This document shows, in pieces, positions 46,386-57,828 of a stretch of DNA of 64,000 nucleotides. The position numbers and the translations under genes were made by a program. Location: the NCBI RefSeq assembly GCF_026151205.1, contig NC_087078.1, forward strand, positions 13,809,118 through 13,873,117. Reading direction: 5' to 3'. Below the pieces are notes generated by a model. That model had not been told where the DNA came from. It saw only the letters and a program-made list of their open reading frames with translations, and ran no database searches. The first letter of the stretch is position 1, and the number at the start of each line of letters is the position of its first letter. Origin of the DNA: Bolinopsis microptera (Eukaryota > Ctenophora > Tentaculata > Lobata > Bolinopsidae).

Positions 46386-47680
46386 GGGGGGGGGGGGGGG
46401 GGGGGGGGGGGTTCACCCTGATTTTTTTTGTGAAACTTGGTTTCGAGATAGCAGTTGACCAACAAACTAGGATCAGTGACCGAACTTTTGAGGGGGTCCC
46501 GGACCCCAACCGCCAAACGGTGCCCGCGGGGCAGCCACGCCCATATTTGGTCCAAATTAGGCCCAATTTAGCCAAATATCCTGAACATGCCCAAAATCCA
46601 GATTTTAGGTATTCTACTTGTAGCTAGTGGTTCCCTGAACTCGTATATGAGTTTTCATCAAGATTGGACAAAAAATGACTGAGTTATGAGCAAAAAACCA
46701 TATGACCATATTTGGGCATACGCACCAAATTTGATCGATTTTGGCCCATATATTGGTCAAATATCAATATTTTTGAATGAAACCAACTTTATATGGAAGG
46801 TAAGCCTATACTACACATTCTCTATGATTATCAGCTCAGTATCTACCTAACTGTGGATTCTGTGTTCAAATAATCGCAAAAAATGAACAAAATTGCCCAT
46901 ATCTCAGTTCGCGTTATTTGCAAAACTGATTTTGCTCAAAACAATAGAACTCAATAGGGTTTCAATATTTTTACATGAAATTTTCAGAATCAACGTAGAA
47001 TCGCATTTCGACCTTAAGTTTTGGGACAGAATTTTGAGTTAGGCCTTTAAAAAAATTTGGCGGCCAAATTCCAAAATTCGCAATGCGAAATTCAGAATTT
47101 GGCCGCCAAAAATATTGAAACCCTATTGAGTTCTATTGTTTTGAGCGAAATCAGTTTTGCAAATATCGCGAACTAAGATATGGGCAATTTTGTTCATTTT
47201 TGCGATTATTTGAACACAGAATCCACAGTTAGGTAGATACTGAGCTGATAATCATAGAGAATGTGTAGTATAGGCTTACCTTCCATATAAAGTTGGTTTC
47301 ATTCAAAAATATGGATATTTGACCAATATATGGGCCAAAATCGATCAAATTTGGTGCGTATGCCCAAATATGGTCATATGGTTTTTTGCTCATAACTCAG
47401 TCATTTTTTGTCCAATCTTGATGAAAACTCATATACGAGTTCAGGGAACCACTAGCTACAAGTAGAATACCTAAAATCTGGATTTTGGGCATGTTCAGGG
47501 TATTGGGCTAAATTGGGCCTAATTTGGACAAAATATGGGCGTGGCTGCCCCGCGAGCACCGTTTGGCGGTTGGGGTCCAGGACCCCCTCAAAAGTTCGGT
47601 CACTGGTCCTAGTTTGTTGGTCAACTGCTATCTCGAAACCAAGTTTCACAAAAAAATCAGGGTGAACCCCCCCCCCCCCC
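46386..47680. mobile_element. Complete TTAA/poly-G fold-back element, near-perfect 1.3 kb hairpin
   Basis: Flanked by TTAA on both sides (46382-46385, 47681-47684). The left arm starts with about 26 G and GTTCACCCTGATTTT; the right arm ends GGGTGAACCCC with about 14 C. Each arm is about 0.6 kb and the centre is only a few tens of bases around GCAATGCGAAATTC, between GGCGGCCAAATT and TTTGGCCGCC. It encodes no transposase. It is the best intact member of the family here. Confidence 0.85.
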
Positions 47681-47684
47681 TTAA

Positions 47685-48338
47685 GATTGGACCAAAAATG
47701 ACTGAATTATGAGCTAAAAACAATATGCCCATATTTGGGCATACGCACCAAATTTGATCGATTTTGGCCCATAAATTGGTCAAATATCAGTATTTTTGAA
47801 TGAAATCAATTTTATATAAACGGTAAGCCTAAACTACACATTCTCTACGATTATCAGCTCAATATCTACCTAACTGTGGAATGGATTATGTGTTCAAATA
47901 ATCGTAAAAATGAACCAAATCGCCCATATCTCAAAAATTTGGCCGCCAAATTTTTTTAAAGGCCTAACTTAAAATTTTACTACAAAACTTAAGGTCGAAA
48001 TGCGATTCTAGGTTGATTCTGAAAATTTCATGAAAAAATATTGAAATTCCCTATTGAGTTTTATTGTTTTGTGCGAAATCAGTTTTGCAAATATCGAAAT
48101 TTATCAAGTAGAGATCCTGAAACCTGGGTTTTGGGCGTGTTCAGGGCATTTGGCTAAATTGGGCCTGCGCCTAATTTGGACCAAACATGGGCGTGGCTGC
48201 CCCGCGGTTGGGGTCCGGGACCCCCTCAAAAGTTCGGTCACCGGTCCTAGTTTGTTGGTCAACTGCTAATGCTATCTCGAAAACAAGTTTCACAAAAAAA
48301 ATCAGGGTTTCACAACAAAATCAGGGTGATCCCCCCTT
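47685..48338. mobile_element. Second TTAA-family copy abutting the first
   Basis: Directly after TTAA 47681-47684 the family interior begins (GATTGGACCAAAAATGACTG). It runs to a right arm with a duplicated AAATCAGGGT block, ending GGGTGATCCCCCC followed by TTAT rather than TTAA. The left terminal arm is missing. Confidence 0.7.
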
Positions 48339-48341
48339 ATA

Positions 48342-48690
48342 AGTGCTGCAATCGCTATATACTACTCGCGAGAGCGTAAAAATAGGGTTTTGCCTAATAC
48401 CTCAACAATGAACAACCTGACGTCCGAGGACTTTGAAATTGTGCTCTACCCTTCTTATAATATGATGATTTTGAACACTTTATAATGCCCAAGTTTTGTT
48501 ACTAATTTTAATCAGAAGCTGAGTCATATTGATTTTAAGCGCTGCAATCGCTACTCGCGACAGCGTAAAAATAGGTTTTTGCATAATAACTCAACAAACT
48601 GACGTCCGAGGACTTTGGAATTGTGCCCTACCTTATATGATGATTCCGAACATTTTCCTAATAGTAATTTGTTTCTGATCGGTCCTTTGA
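48342..48690. repeat. About 195-bp tandem duplication with relatives upstream
   Basis: Two units start GCTGCAATCGCTA and contain GCGTAAAAATAGG and GACGTCCGAGGACTTTG. Blocks at 42424-42544 and 46025-46145 share GTCTGAGGACTTTGAAATT and the following CAGAAACCGAGTCAT, so four relatives exist in the window. Confidence 0.7.
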
Positions 48691-49071
48691 GCTATTCCAA
48701 GTCTCAAACCCCGGGGCGGAAGTTATATAGACGGGAATGTCTTCAGATCATTGACTAAATTGATATTATCTTGCTTACGAACAATTTATTTTTAATCAAC
48801 TTTGGTGAAATATGAAATGTTTTCGAAAGGATATCAATGTGGAACACACTAGGGTAAAGGTCCCACATCTCCACTATTGGCAATTTTTCAAACCGCATCA
48901 AACGCTTAATTGTGCCAGAGGAACTGGACTAGACCGGCATGGCGGTGTGACATAGAGACTACTCACACGTTGTCTTAGATCATCTTTCTTTTCCACACCC
49001 AGCTGGCAATTAACTTTAAGCGTTCATTCATGACTCCACTTAACACTTTAATTTCTCCGGCAACCCCCTCC
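48691..49071. other. No recognised feature
   Basis: Unique sequence between a repeat and the hAT-like element. No gene seen. Confidence 0.4.
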
Positions 49072-49335
49072 CAGTGGCGTAACGAAGGGCCCCGTTGACC
49101 CCGCTGTGCGGGTGGTGCAATCTTATGGGGGTGCCAAATTGTGAAATTGTCGTTTGAATATGGGACAATTTCGAAAAATTTAACTACGGTACCTGCAAAA
49201 CTCCGCGTTTTGCTCTAGTAACATAATTTTTTAGAGATTTTACCGGCGTATCCTCTAAAATCATCTAATTTTTTCAATATTAGGGAGGAGCGCCAAAAGG
49301 GGAGGGGGCGCCAACATGGGGGTCGCTTTTTCAGC

Positions 49336-49366
<31 letters not shown>

Positions 49367-49387
49367 ACACGCAACGTTACGCCACTG
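49072..49387. mobile_element. hAT-like element with CAGTGGCGTAACG ends
   Basis: Left end CAGTGGCGTAACG and right end CGTTACGCCACTG are perfect 13-bp inverted repeats. Flanking octamers CCCCCTCC (49064-49071) and CCCCCTTC (49388-49395) differ at one base, consistent with an 8-bp duplication in a C-rich site. Inside are a hairpin GACCCCGCTGTGCGGGT and a long poly-G run (about 49336-49364). No transposase. Confidence 0.7.
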
Positions 49388-49540
49388 CCCCCTTCCTCCC
49401 CCTCACTCTCCCCCCCCCCCCCCAGGGTCGCCATGCCCCAGAGGCAGGCAGAGCATCCTCATACTAATACTATCCTTTTGTGGGCCAACCAGGCCCAGCC
49501 TCTCTTTGGTTAAAATTATAATAATAATGATAATAACAGG

Positions 49541-52500
49541 ATGAGTCTGATGATCTTATTCGTTCTCGGGTTGGTCATGGCCGAGAACAGCACCACACAA
49601 TCTCCAAACAAGGGTAATATTTTGTTATATAACTATATTCATTTTGTTATGTAGACACCTTTATTGAATTTTTAGGATATTGGTAAATATTAGTGGCCCT
49701 AGAAAATGGCAGGATGAGATAAAATGTGTCACACTATGAAACTATATAAACCCTTCATGGTTACTGGTTAGGATATTCGTTTCATCCTCTAGGTAAACTT
49801 TGTCACTTAAATTCGGCCAACAGTGAGATGTAAACATTTTCACACTATAAAAACGTGACAGACTAAACATGGCCCTTGCTGTGTTTGACCAAATTTTCGA
49901 ATTTTCAGTTCATAGGATAGTTCCATATGACTATTATTTTATTTTTTCGTTAAAAGATACCTCCAGGTAAGTTCCGTCGCACATTTAAGAAATTTATACG
50001 AGGGATTTTTATGACACCCTAACAGTAACAAGGAATGCCGAATAGTCTCACATTATTTATGACCTGAATGTGTTGGGAATTGTTAGAATATCTCATTAAT
50101 CATTGATAAGTTGATATAAGCAATTAAAAACATATGAGGCAAAAATAGGTAAACTTTGTCACACATGTATTTGTATGATAGAAAAATCAACAATAAACTA
50201 TTACAGGTTAGATGTTTACCTGAGTTCTATATCTTTCGATAGCAACTCCATCTATAAATCTGATTAGCAAGTCATTCTGTATTTCACCAGTACTTGTGAT
50301 CCTGGTTGCAGCTTTCAACATGTTTTATGGGCCCAACACTCAGCTTTCACAGTTTATGACTTCTGGCCTCCTTGCGATGTCGTAGCAGGTAGACCATTTC
50401 TTGTTGTCGCGGGCTAACCAGATTGTATAGGAACATCGAAGAGCGACCAAAGCAGCCTCATTCAGGGCTTTATTCTTCGTTCTCTTCGCCAATCCAAAGT
50501 AGTTGAATAGAGCTGGTACAGTATGGTGCCAGAAGCCCCTACACCCAATCTCTACCGTAAAGAGCAGAGCTTTCCAACCGCACCCGTCGATGCTAGGAAT
50601 CAGCTCTCTGTTGTAGCGTGCTTCTTTACGTGCTACTTGGTCACTGAAGTTACTCTCGTCACCACAAGTCAGTTCAATCAGAACTACTTCTCTCAAACTA
50701 TCCGACCATACTACAATGTCGGGTCTCTCCGCTGTGTATCTCAACATATGTGAAATTGAGCAAATAAAATCAGCTTAATTTAACACCCTATATTACCTTA
50801 CCTTACAAGACATATTTATAACGTACGAAATGTGGCGGTTTTCCGAAAATTTCGCCATATTTTCGGACCGCCAAAATTTCGGTCGTCGTAATAGAATCCG
50901 TCGCATTATCTTTTAGCTTATTTAATGACTGTGCCTTCACTGCTTTATTTTGTTTCTAAAAAATAATATCAAGTAAAATAAATAAATAAATTCTGGCATC
51001 TTGGGACAAATTATCACCACACCAATGACGAATTGAATGTCAAGCAATACAATTTAAATTTGCATTAAAATACATATATATGCTAACATGAAAGTCTTAC
51101 AGTCTTAATAGTTAATACAGACTAAGTTTGAACATGATTTTACCGAATTTCAGAAATTTCCTTACTGCTTACTGTCACAAAAAATGATGAAAAATACCCT
51201 TATTTTCTGTGACGTCCGAAATTTGACGGTTTTTTTTTCAATTTCGCCATATTTTCGGACCGCCAAAATTTCGGTCGTCGCAAATTAGGCCGCCATAAAT
51301 ATGTCTTGTAAGGTATTACGTACTGTGGATTAATCAACACTATTGCAACCACGCACCGGTCACATAAATTATTATGTGGCAGTAATATGTTATCATTGGC
51401 GCAATTATAACATCTCAACAATCAACAATGTTGATTCAACATGGTAAAAATATGGTAATTTCGTCACAAAACAAATTATAACTCTATTTGCTCCTTGTTG
51501 GCAAAATAACCAATTTAATTGACATAGGTATGATGATAAGATAAATTCCAATCAAGATATGGTTCTTCAAAATAGGGTCAAGAAAGTTACAAGTTATTGT
51601 AAAAGTTAGATACATTTTCTTTCGAATCAATCTGTCCTTATTATAGTTTGAATTGATTTATACATTACAGGAAGTATATAAACCCATGCCAATTTTTATC
51701 ACATTGAACTTTTACTGTTGGCGCAGGAAAAGTGAATTTTGTCATATTTCGGTAACTTAGTAAATTTAACCTCAACATTGTTAAATTTGAGTTCAAATTT
51801 TCTGAATAATAACCTGCCAATAATTTCTGGAAGAGTATTGAATTCTAATTTAAGGTATGGTTATCATTGTTTCGAAATTTACCCTATGAACGATTTCATA
51901 TCATTTCTGTGACAATGTTCGCATTAACTGCCCTTAACTTTAATCAACTGTATCGTAATTATGTCTTTATGTAGAGTTTTCCCGCCTTTCAAACCGAAAT
52001 CAGATAAAAATGATTTCGGCAATTCACCGAAAATTTCAAATTCCATAATATAACATGACAAAATTTACCTCATTTCCCAATAACCAAATGTCTGTATTAG
52101 GCTAACTTTTCAAAACAACATATTTAAGGGCTATGATCGGTAGAAAAACAATCAAATAATGAGTTAAAAGGGTTTTGAGAACACCTCACAGTAGAAAAGG
52201 GTTACCATATTCTAGTTCTGATTGTGACAAAGTTGACGAAATCTTGCCTTATAACCGCTCGATCCGTGCCCTTCAACCAATGTTGTATCATTATTGCTAG
52301 ATTGACCTAATCTATACTATATTTTAAACTTGACAAAATCCCCCCCGGTAAGAATTTTGATTAAGGCTTTTGATTTTCAATGATTAACGTCGGAAGTGAG
52401 GTAAAATAAACGTTAGAATATGGTGTAATTTCATCAAAGGTTACCTGCGTCGTTGCTTAGCAACATCAAGAGATTGCACGTGTGCGAGCAAGAACAGCTT

Positions 52501-55500
52501 AGAAACGCGCGTTGCCATATGCTAATACAAATAGTATTTTTTGTTAGTAAGTTTTTATCGCATCAAAAGATATCCAACACAACCGAAGATACAGCCGATT
52601 AATTTTAAAATGTAGCTCGCACTGAAAACAGAGTTATTACTACAAAACCGATAAAAATATCGCTCGCATATCTTTGCACGTGCACGGTTGCGTTCACCAC
52701 TCGTTACCATGGTTACTGTGCAATTTCCTATTTTCTACCTAATTTGCACGTGGGCGGTCGTACATACATTATACATTTATAGACAGACAAACATAATCTT
52801 TCGAATTATAAGTAAGACTAGAAACTTAGAAAACCCGTGGTCACAGGGAGGAAACTAACAGTATTTTTTGCTTGTTAATACTTTAAAGCTTTAATAAGTT
52901 TGAATCGCGTCAAAAAATATCCTACACGCAACCGAAGATACAGCCGATTAAAATTTTACTCGCACTAAACACAACGCAATATCAACAAAACCGATAAAAA
53001 TGCCGTTCTAGCAATCTTTGCACGTGCACGTGCGTGTAACAACCCTCGTTACCATGGTTACTATACAACCTTTTTATTTTTACCTAATTTGCACGTGGGC
53101 GGTCGTACATACATTATACATTATACAGACAGACAAACATAATCTTTCGAATTATAAGTAAGACTAGAAAGCCCGTGGTAACAGGGATAAGGCTAGTATG
53201 GTTTTCTATTTATTTGGCAGTCAGTTTTAATCGAATCAAAAAGTATTCATCCCAACTATCAAACTTTATATCGATACGTCATAACTAGGTCACATTTACG
53301 CTCACGATATCACTATTACTCTATTAGTATTCATAACTTTGGTAGTGATTGATATTTTTCAATGCGATAGAAAGTATCGTTTAGGGAATCTGAATACTTA
53401 CAACTTGGTCGTCATTGTTAAATAGAATCCATACTACAGTACAGAGCTAGATGATGAAGAGAAATTAAAACATAAGTGATTTTTAAAATTTCCTCGGACA
53501 AAGCTTTCGGCTAGCGGGTTTCTAGTCTACTATATTTCAGACTGTGGAATGTTAATTGGGAAGCTATACAGTTAATAAAGTCACAAAAATGTGACATTTT
53601 AAGTATTAATATAGTGCCTAACAACAATATATTTTCTTTCTGATCAGTGCATATGGGAGTGTGGGTCACGTGGCTAATATTCAGAACCTCTGAACATGCC
53701 AGATTAATAGATGCTAAAATAAAGCCACTATCGTCGAAAACTCTATTTTTAAATTGACCAATATCCTCAAACTTCAAAGAACGTCTCCATATAAATTTAC
53801 CTAGTAGTTGGCCTTCAAATTGATCCAATTGAAATACGGCATTTTAGACAAATAACATCGCAGTATTATCTGTATCTGTATAAGACTATAAGAGTAAAAG
53901 AATAATAGTTGATTTGCTTTGCCGCATTTGCATATCCCTTTTGTGCACAAAAAAGAGTAATAATTGTTGTCTGTAATAATAATGGCATAAAATTGTAATA
54001 TCTGTTTGAATTTTTGTTTTGTATTGACTACTGAAATACCTACACCATCTTATTTTAGCTACCTTACGAGACATATTTATATGGTACGAAATTTGGGGAT
54101 TTTTGGAAAAAATCCCCATATTTTCGTACTACCAAAATTGTGGCCGCCATTTCAAAATCCCACACATTAATTTTTATGTAATTGGCTTAAATAGGGCTAA
54201 TTTGAGGTGAATTTGTCAAATAAGTTGTTTTACGTGTTTTGTGAGACAAGGATACGCATTTCTCAGGTAAATAGAAAGTTACTTAGTATAAAATTACTAA
54301 ATAGAAAATACTGGTTTTTCAAGAGTAGGGGAGACTTAATTGACAAGCTCAAACTCCTTTTGAGGGAGGCATACACCTGGGACTACACCGGTGAGCAGAC
54401 TCAAGGTGAAAGAGACGACGATGAAGACGATTTAAACGAAGAGAATGATTTTTAATTAATTTAATTTTTCACGATTTTTAAAAATTCCATCAAAAACTGA
54501 TTTTGATTTCTCTGAAATAATTTAGCGTGAAAATGCGACAATTTAATTTGTGGTACGAAATTTGGGGATTTCTGAAAAAAATCCCCATATTTTCGTTCCC
54601 CCATAATTCCGATCCCCAGAATTATGATCCACATAAATATGTCTTGTAAGGTATCAGCTGTTATTTTAAGGGGATTTATTGGGTAAGAAAGTTTTTAGAA
54701 CTTAGAACTAAACTGAAATAAATATTCCCGTCAGAATGATCAATAATTAACAACAAATAACCCATTAGTGAATATAATTAACAAACTCACAACTGCAGGG
54801 TGGACAGCAGTAACAGTACGTAACGAGCCAATACCCTTCTCATTTAAATCTTCTTCACTGGAGATAAGGACTGATAGTCTGCTGGGAAGTGAGGATGTTG
54901 TGGCGGTGTTTTTCTTTAACTTAGGAGGTATCGAAGGAGGAGTCATTATCAGCTTCTATTCTACCCCCGAGTACTGGCTCTACGCCTGCAGCACTTCCGA
55001 GACTGATTTCCCAGTTACTCTGCCCTCCACTACTGACAAGATATGGAGGATTACCCTGACACGCAGTTCAGGTGTCAGAGTTATTATTCACTGTAATAAC
55101 GAGGAAGTAGCTAACGTGCTGATATCAGATACCTCGTGTGGTGACGGTTCGTGGGGACACTGGGGAGACTACTATATAGCATTTTTTGAAGACGACAATG
55201 CCTCAGATTACTATAGAGAGGCTATAACAGGTTATTAACATCAATCATTTTATATTACAAGATTACAGTAACCCGTATACAGGATATATTGTACGTGGCC
55301 TGGTATAGTAACAATTGTAAAGTATAGTAACTAGTGTAGAGGTTAGTAACAAGTGTACAGTATAGTAACAAGTGTACAGTTTAGTAACTAGTATACAGTA
55401 TAGTAACTAGTGTACAGTATTTAGTATAGTAAATAGAATACAGTATAGTAACTACTAACTAGTGTACAGGTTAGTAACTAGTGTACAGTATAGTAACTAA

Positions 55501-57474
55501 TATACAGTATAGTAATTAGTGTAAAGTATAGTAACTAGTGTACAGTATAGTAACTAGTGTACAGTATAGTAACTAGTGTACATTATAGTAACTAGTGTAC
55601 ATTATAGTAACTAGTGTACAGTATAGTAACTAGTATACAGTATATTAACTAGTGTAAAGTATTTAGTATAGTAAATAGAATACAGTATAGTAACTAGTGT
55701 ACAGGTTAGTAACTAGTGTACAGTATAGTAACTAATATACAGTATAGTAATTAGTGTAAAGTATAGTAACTAGTGTACAGTATAGTAACTAGTATACAGT
55801 ATAGTAACTAGTGTACAGTATAGTAACTAGTATACAGTATAGTAACTAGTATACAGTATAGTAGCTAATATACAGTATAGTAACTAGTGTATAATATAGT
55901 AAACTAGAAACCCGCTAGTCGAAAGCTTTGTTCGAGGAAATTTTAAAAATCAGTTATGTTTTAATTTCTCTTCATCATACAGCTCTGTTATACAGTAGAC
56001 ATAATGGAATTTATTTAACAATGGCGACAGCGTTGTTAGTATTCGGATTCCCAAAACGATACTTTTTACCGCATCAAAAAATACCAATCACAACCAAAGT
56101 TATGAATATAAGTCATAGCGTGAGCGTAAATGTGAGCTAGTTTTGAAGTTATGACGTAGCATACAGCATAACAACGCGCGTAGTTAAGATGTCCTTGCTC
56201 GCGCACGTGCATTTTAACGTTGCTACGCAACAGCGCAGTAAACCTTTGCTAAAATAACGACATTATTCTAACGGTTATTTTACCTCACTTCCGACGTTAA
56301 TTATAAAAAATCTAAAGCCTAAATCAAAATTCTAAGAATGCTATAGCCTATTCCTATCCTTTTTCTACAACCCTGCTAAAAATGGCAAGGTTTCAACTCC
56401 ATTTGCGAGCTGGGTTTGATTTCACCAGAGGGTCATTTTGAGGTCGATTTTCGGTGTTTTTTCTTCTATGTCCCCGTTGCCGGGGAAATTTCGTCAAGTT
56501 TAAATTATAGTATAGATAGAATACTGTATAGTAGCTAATATACAGTATAGTAACTAGTGTATAATATAGTAAATAGAATACTGTATAGTAACTAGTGTAC
56601 AGGTTAGTAACTAGTATACAGTATAGTAACTAGTGTAAAGTATAGTAACTAGTATACAGTATAGTAACTAATATACAGTATAGTAACTAATATACAGTAT
56701 AGTAACTAATATACAGCATAGTAACTAGTGTACAGTGTAGTAACTAGTATACAGTATAGTAATTTATATACAGTATAGTAACTAGTGTAAAGTATAGTAA
56801 CTAGTATACAGTATAGTAACTAATATACAGTATAGTAACTAATATACAGTATAGTAATTAGTGTAAAGTACAGTAACTAGTGTACAGTATAATAACTAAT
56901 TTACAGTACAGTAACTAGTGTAAAGTTAAAAACGTGCAATTAAATAGAAAATATGCTTCCGAGGGTTCAAACCTTTTATACAGGAAAGAAGCATGGTTCA
57001 AAAAATTGTTGGAATATTAGGATAATTTTTCATATGTATCTTAAAATGTAATAATTTATCTACAATTAAAATTAAAAATCGATCTGTTTGCCTCACTCGT
57101 TAGATTTGGAGTGTCATTCAAAATAGGTCATGAGTCTTATTATAACTCCCTGTTCTTCACCCCCAGTCCGAATCAGAATCCAAATTTATAGAATCCATTA
57201 TCCATTATGAGACCACCATGGTTAAGTACGACCTCAGAATAACGTAGAGAAAGAACTCTTCCAGCAATCTTCCCTCAATACACTAATAATACTCTGTATA
57301 CAGAATGTGGTGCTGGACAGCGCCTTTATTATACCTCGGCCACGACCGAATGTGAAGACTGTCCAGCAGATCACTGGAGTGGTCCAGGAAACACAGCTGA
57401 TTCGTGCACGGCCTGTACAGCTGGAAAAGGGGTGGACGCTGGACAAGGAAAACAAGCTAGTGACTGCTTATGGA
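49541..57474 (+). CDS. Secreted modular protein: signal peptide, beta-rich domain and GCC2/GCC3-like Cys module (3' end beyond window or unseen)
   Basis: Three exons fit in phase: 49541-49613, 54799-55230 and 57304-57474. Exon 1 encodes a signal peptide (MSLMILFVLGLVMA, then ENSTTQSPNK). Exon 2 encodes about 144 residues with ITLTRSSGVRVIIHCNNEE, ISDTSCGDGSWGHW and DDNASDYYRE. This pattern (DKIWRI...CN..EV...SD..C...W...D.ASD.YR) is seen in extracellular proteins of several invertebrates, but I cannot name the domain. Exon 3 encodes ECGAGQRLYYT, CEDCPADHWSGPGN and CTACTAGKGVDAGQG, spaced like the GCC2/GCC3 (ephrin-receptor-like) module. Junctions are G|GG, G|AA and a final A|GTAAGT, so translation should continue in a further exon not found before 64000. 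The exon 2 donor (GTTATT) is weak; without splicing the protein would stop four codons later. Probably secreted or cell-surface. Confidence 0.65.
50340..50747 (-). pseudogene. Retroelement endonuclease-domain fragment in intron 1
   Basis: A 135-aa frame with ERPDIVVWSDS, VVLIELTCGDESNF and ARKEARYNRELIPSI: the RPD...ELT...K/RY arrangement matches the PD-(D/E)XK-like domain of the element at 19115-19567. Sequence ends GFWHHTVPAL...LARDNKKW. No knuckle or RT lies upstream, so it is a 3' fragment. Confidence 0.6.
50801..51313. mobile_element. CCTTAC-type TIR element, 513 bp, TA duplication
   Basis: Ends CCTTACAAGACATATTTAT and ATAAATATGTCTTGTAAGG are perfect inverted repeats, with TA on both sides (50799-50800, 51314-51315). 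A block ATTTCGCCATATTTTCGGAC then CGCCAAAATTTCGGTCGTCG occurs near both ends in the same orientation. Confidence 0.85.
51314..52310. other. Intron 1 sequence without recognised features
   Basis: AT-rich; no gene or repeat end identified. Confidence 0.4.
52311..53525 (+). mobile_element. Helitron-like non-autonomous element, long copy
   Basis: Begins TCTATACTATATTTTAAAC after A and ends GGCTAGCGGGTTTCTAG before T, fitting the A|TC...CTRR|T pattern of Helitrons. The copy at 55904-56516 has the same two ends in different flanks. Inside, about 320 bp with TTGCACGTGGGCGGTCGTAC and GACAGACAAACATAATC is tandemly repeated (52480-52860 and 52870-53190). No Rep/helicase is encoded. A clear 3' terminal hairpin is not evident, so the class is tentative. 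Confidence 0.45.
53526..54061. other. Intron 1 sequence without recognised features
   Basis: AT-rich; short minus-strand frames (53511-53828, 53886-54119) have no recognisable features. Confidence 0.4.
54062..54651. mobile_element. CCTTAC-type TIR element, 590 bp, with an internal acidic-tailed frame
   Basis: Ends CCTTACGAGACATATTTAT and ATAAATATGTCTTGTAAGG, TA on both sides (54060-54061, 54652-54653). A hairpin-forming block GGTACGAAATTTGGGGATTT...AAATCCCCATATTTTCGT sits near both ends in the same orientation. The middle has an 82-aa frame (54207-54455) ending ERDDDEDDLNEENDF, which might be a relic of a captured or transposase-tail sequence. Confidence 0.8.
55240..56935 (+). repeat. 19-20 bp minisatellite in intron 2
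   Basis: Dozens of variants of AGTATAGTAACTAGTGTAC, many alternating with TAATATACAGT. The array is split by the Helitron-like copy at 55904-56516. Stops are dense, so it is not coding. Confidence 0.95.
55904..56516 (-). mobile_element. Helitron-like element, short copy inside the minisatellite
   Basis: Reverse-complement copy of both ends of 52311-53525 (CTAGAAACCCGCTAG at the left, AAACTTGACGAAATTT near the right) but half the length, lacking the internal duplicated block. Flanks are minisatellite on both sides. Confidence 0.45.
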
Positions 57475-57654
57475 GTAAGTTGATTTTTTAATAAAACATA
57501 TATTTTGAAACAAAGGACAGTTTCATGATATAGTTTTTTTTAACCAATACATGCAATCCTCAATTAGTATTGTATATATTTTTTATTTGAAAATTCAATC
57601 AATTATTAAGTACATATATCAAGCGTTACATTTCAGCCATGCAAGATTACAATA

Positions 57655-57685
57655 ACCATTTATCAATTACTAATTGATAAATGGT
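57655..57685. other. Perfect 31-bp palindrome
   Basis: ACCATTTATCAATTA and TAATTGATAAATGGT are exact complements around a single C. Confidence 0.85.
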
Positions 57686-57828
57686 ACTATACTGCAATAT
57701 AAGTTGCATGCTGTGACAACTAACTAAACTAAAAAAAGTAAACTTTGATATATAATGATTATTGATTAATTCGGCTGAACCAACACATAGCAAGAGTCAG
57801 ATTAACGTTGGGGCTGTCTACCAAATTT

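Larger units (their letters stand above)
43343..46944. repeat. Tandem segmental duplication, right copy (no LINE insert)
   Basis: Repeats 37267-43342 without the 2.2 kb LINE and with fewer minisatellite units. It includes identical copies of the LINE remnant (44586-45751), the TTAA element start and the MITE (46252-46359). Differences are few, such as a short insertion near 43484 (TTTCAGTCTTCAGAGCTG against TTTCAGAACTG). Confidence 0.9.

Noticed and set aside
47452-48269. Frames repeating EIAVDQQTR...[14 protein letters not shown] at several places (17884, 46430, 47452)
   Set aside because: They translate the arm of the TTAA fold-back family; the same text on both strands of the arms shows it is repeat DNA.
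55240-56935. CRISPR-like array
   Set aside because: Repeats are contiguous with no unique spacers, and the context is an animal intron.
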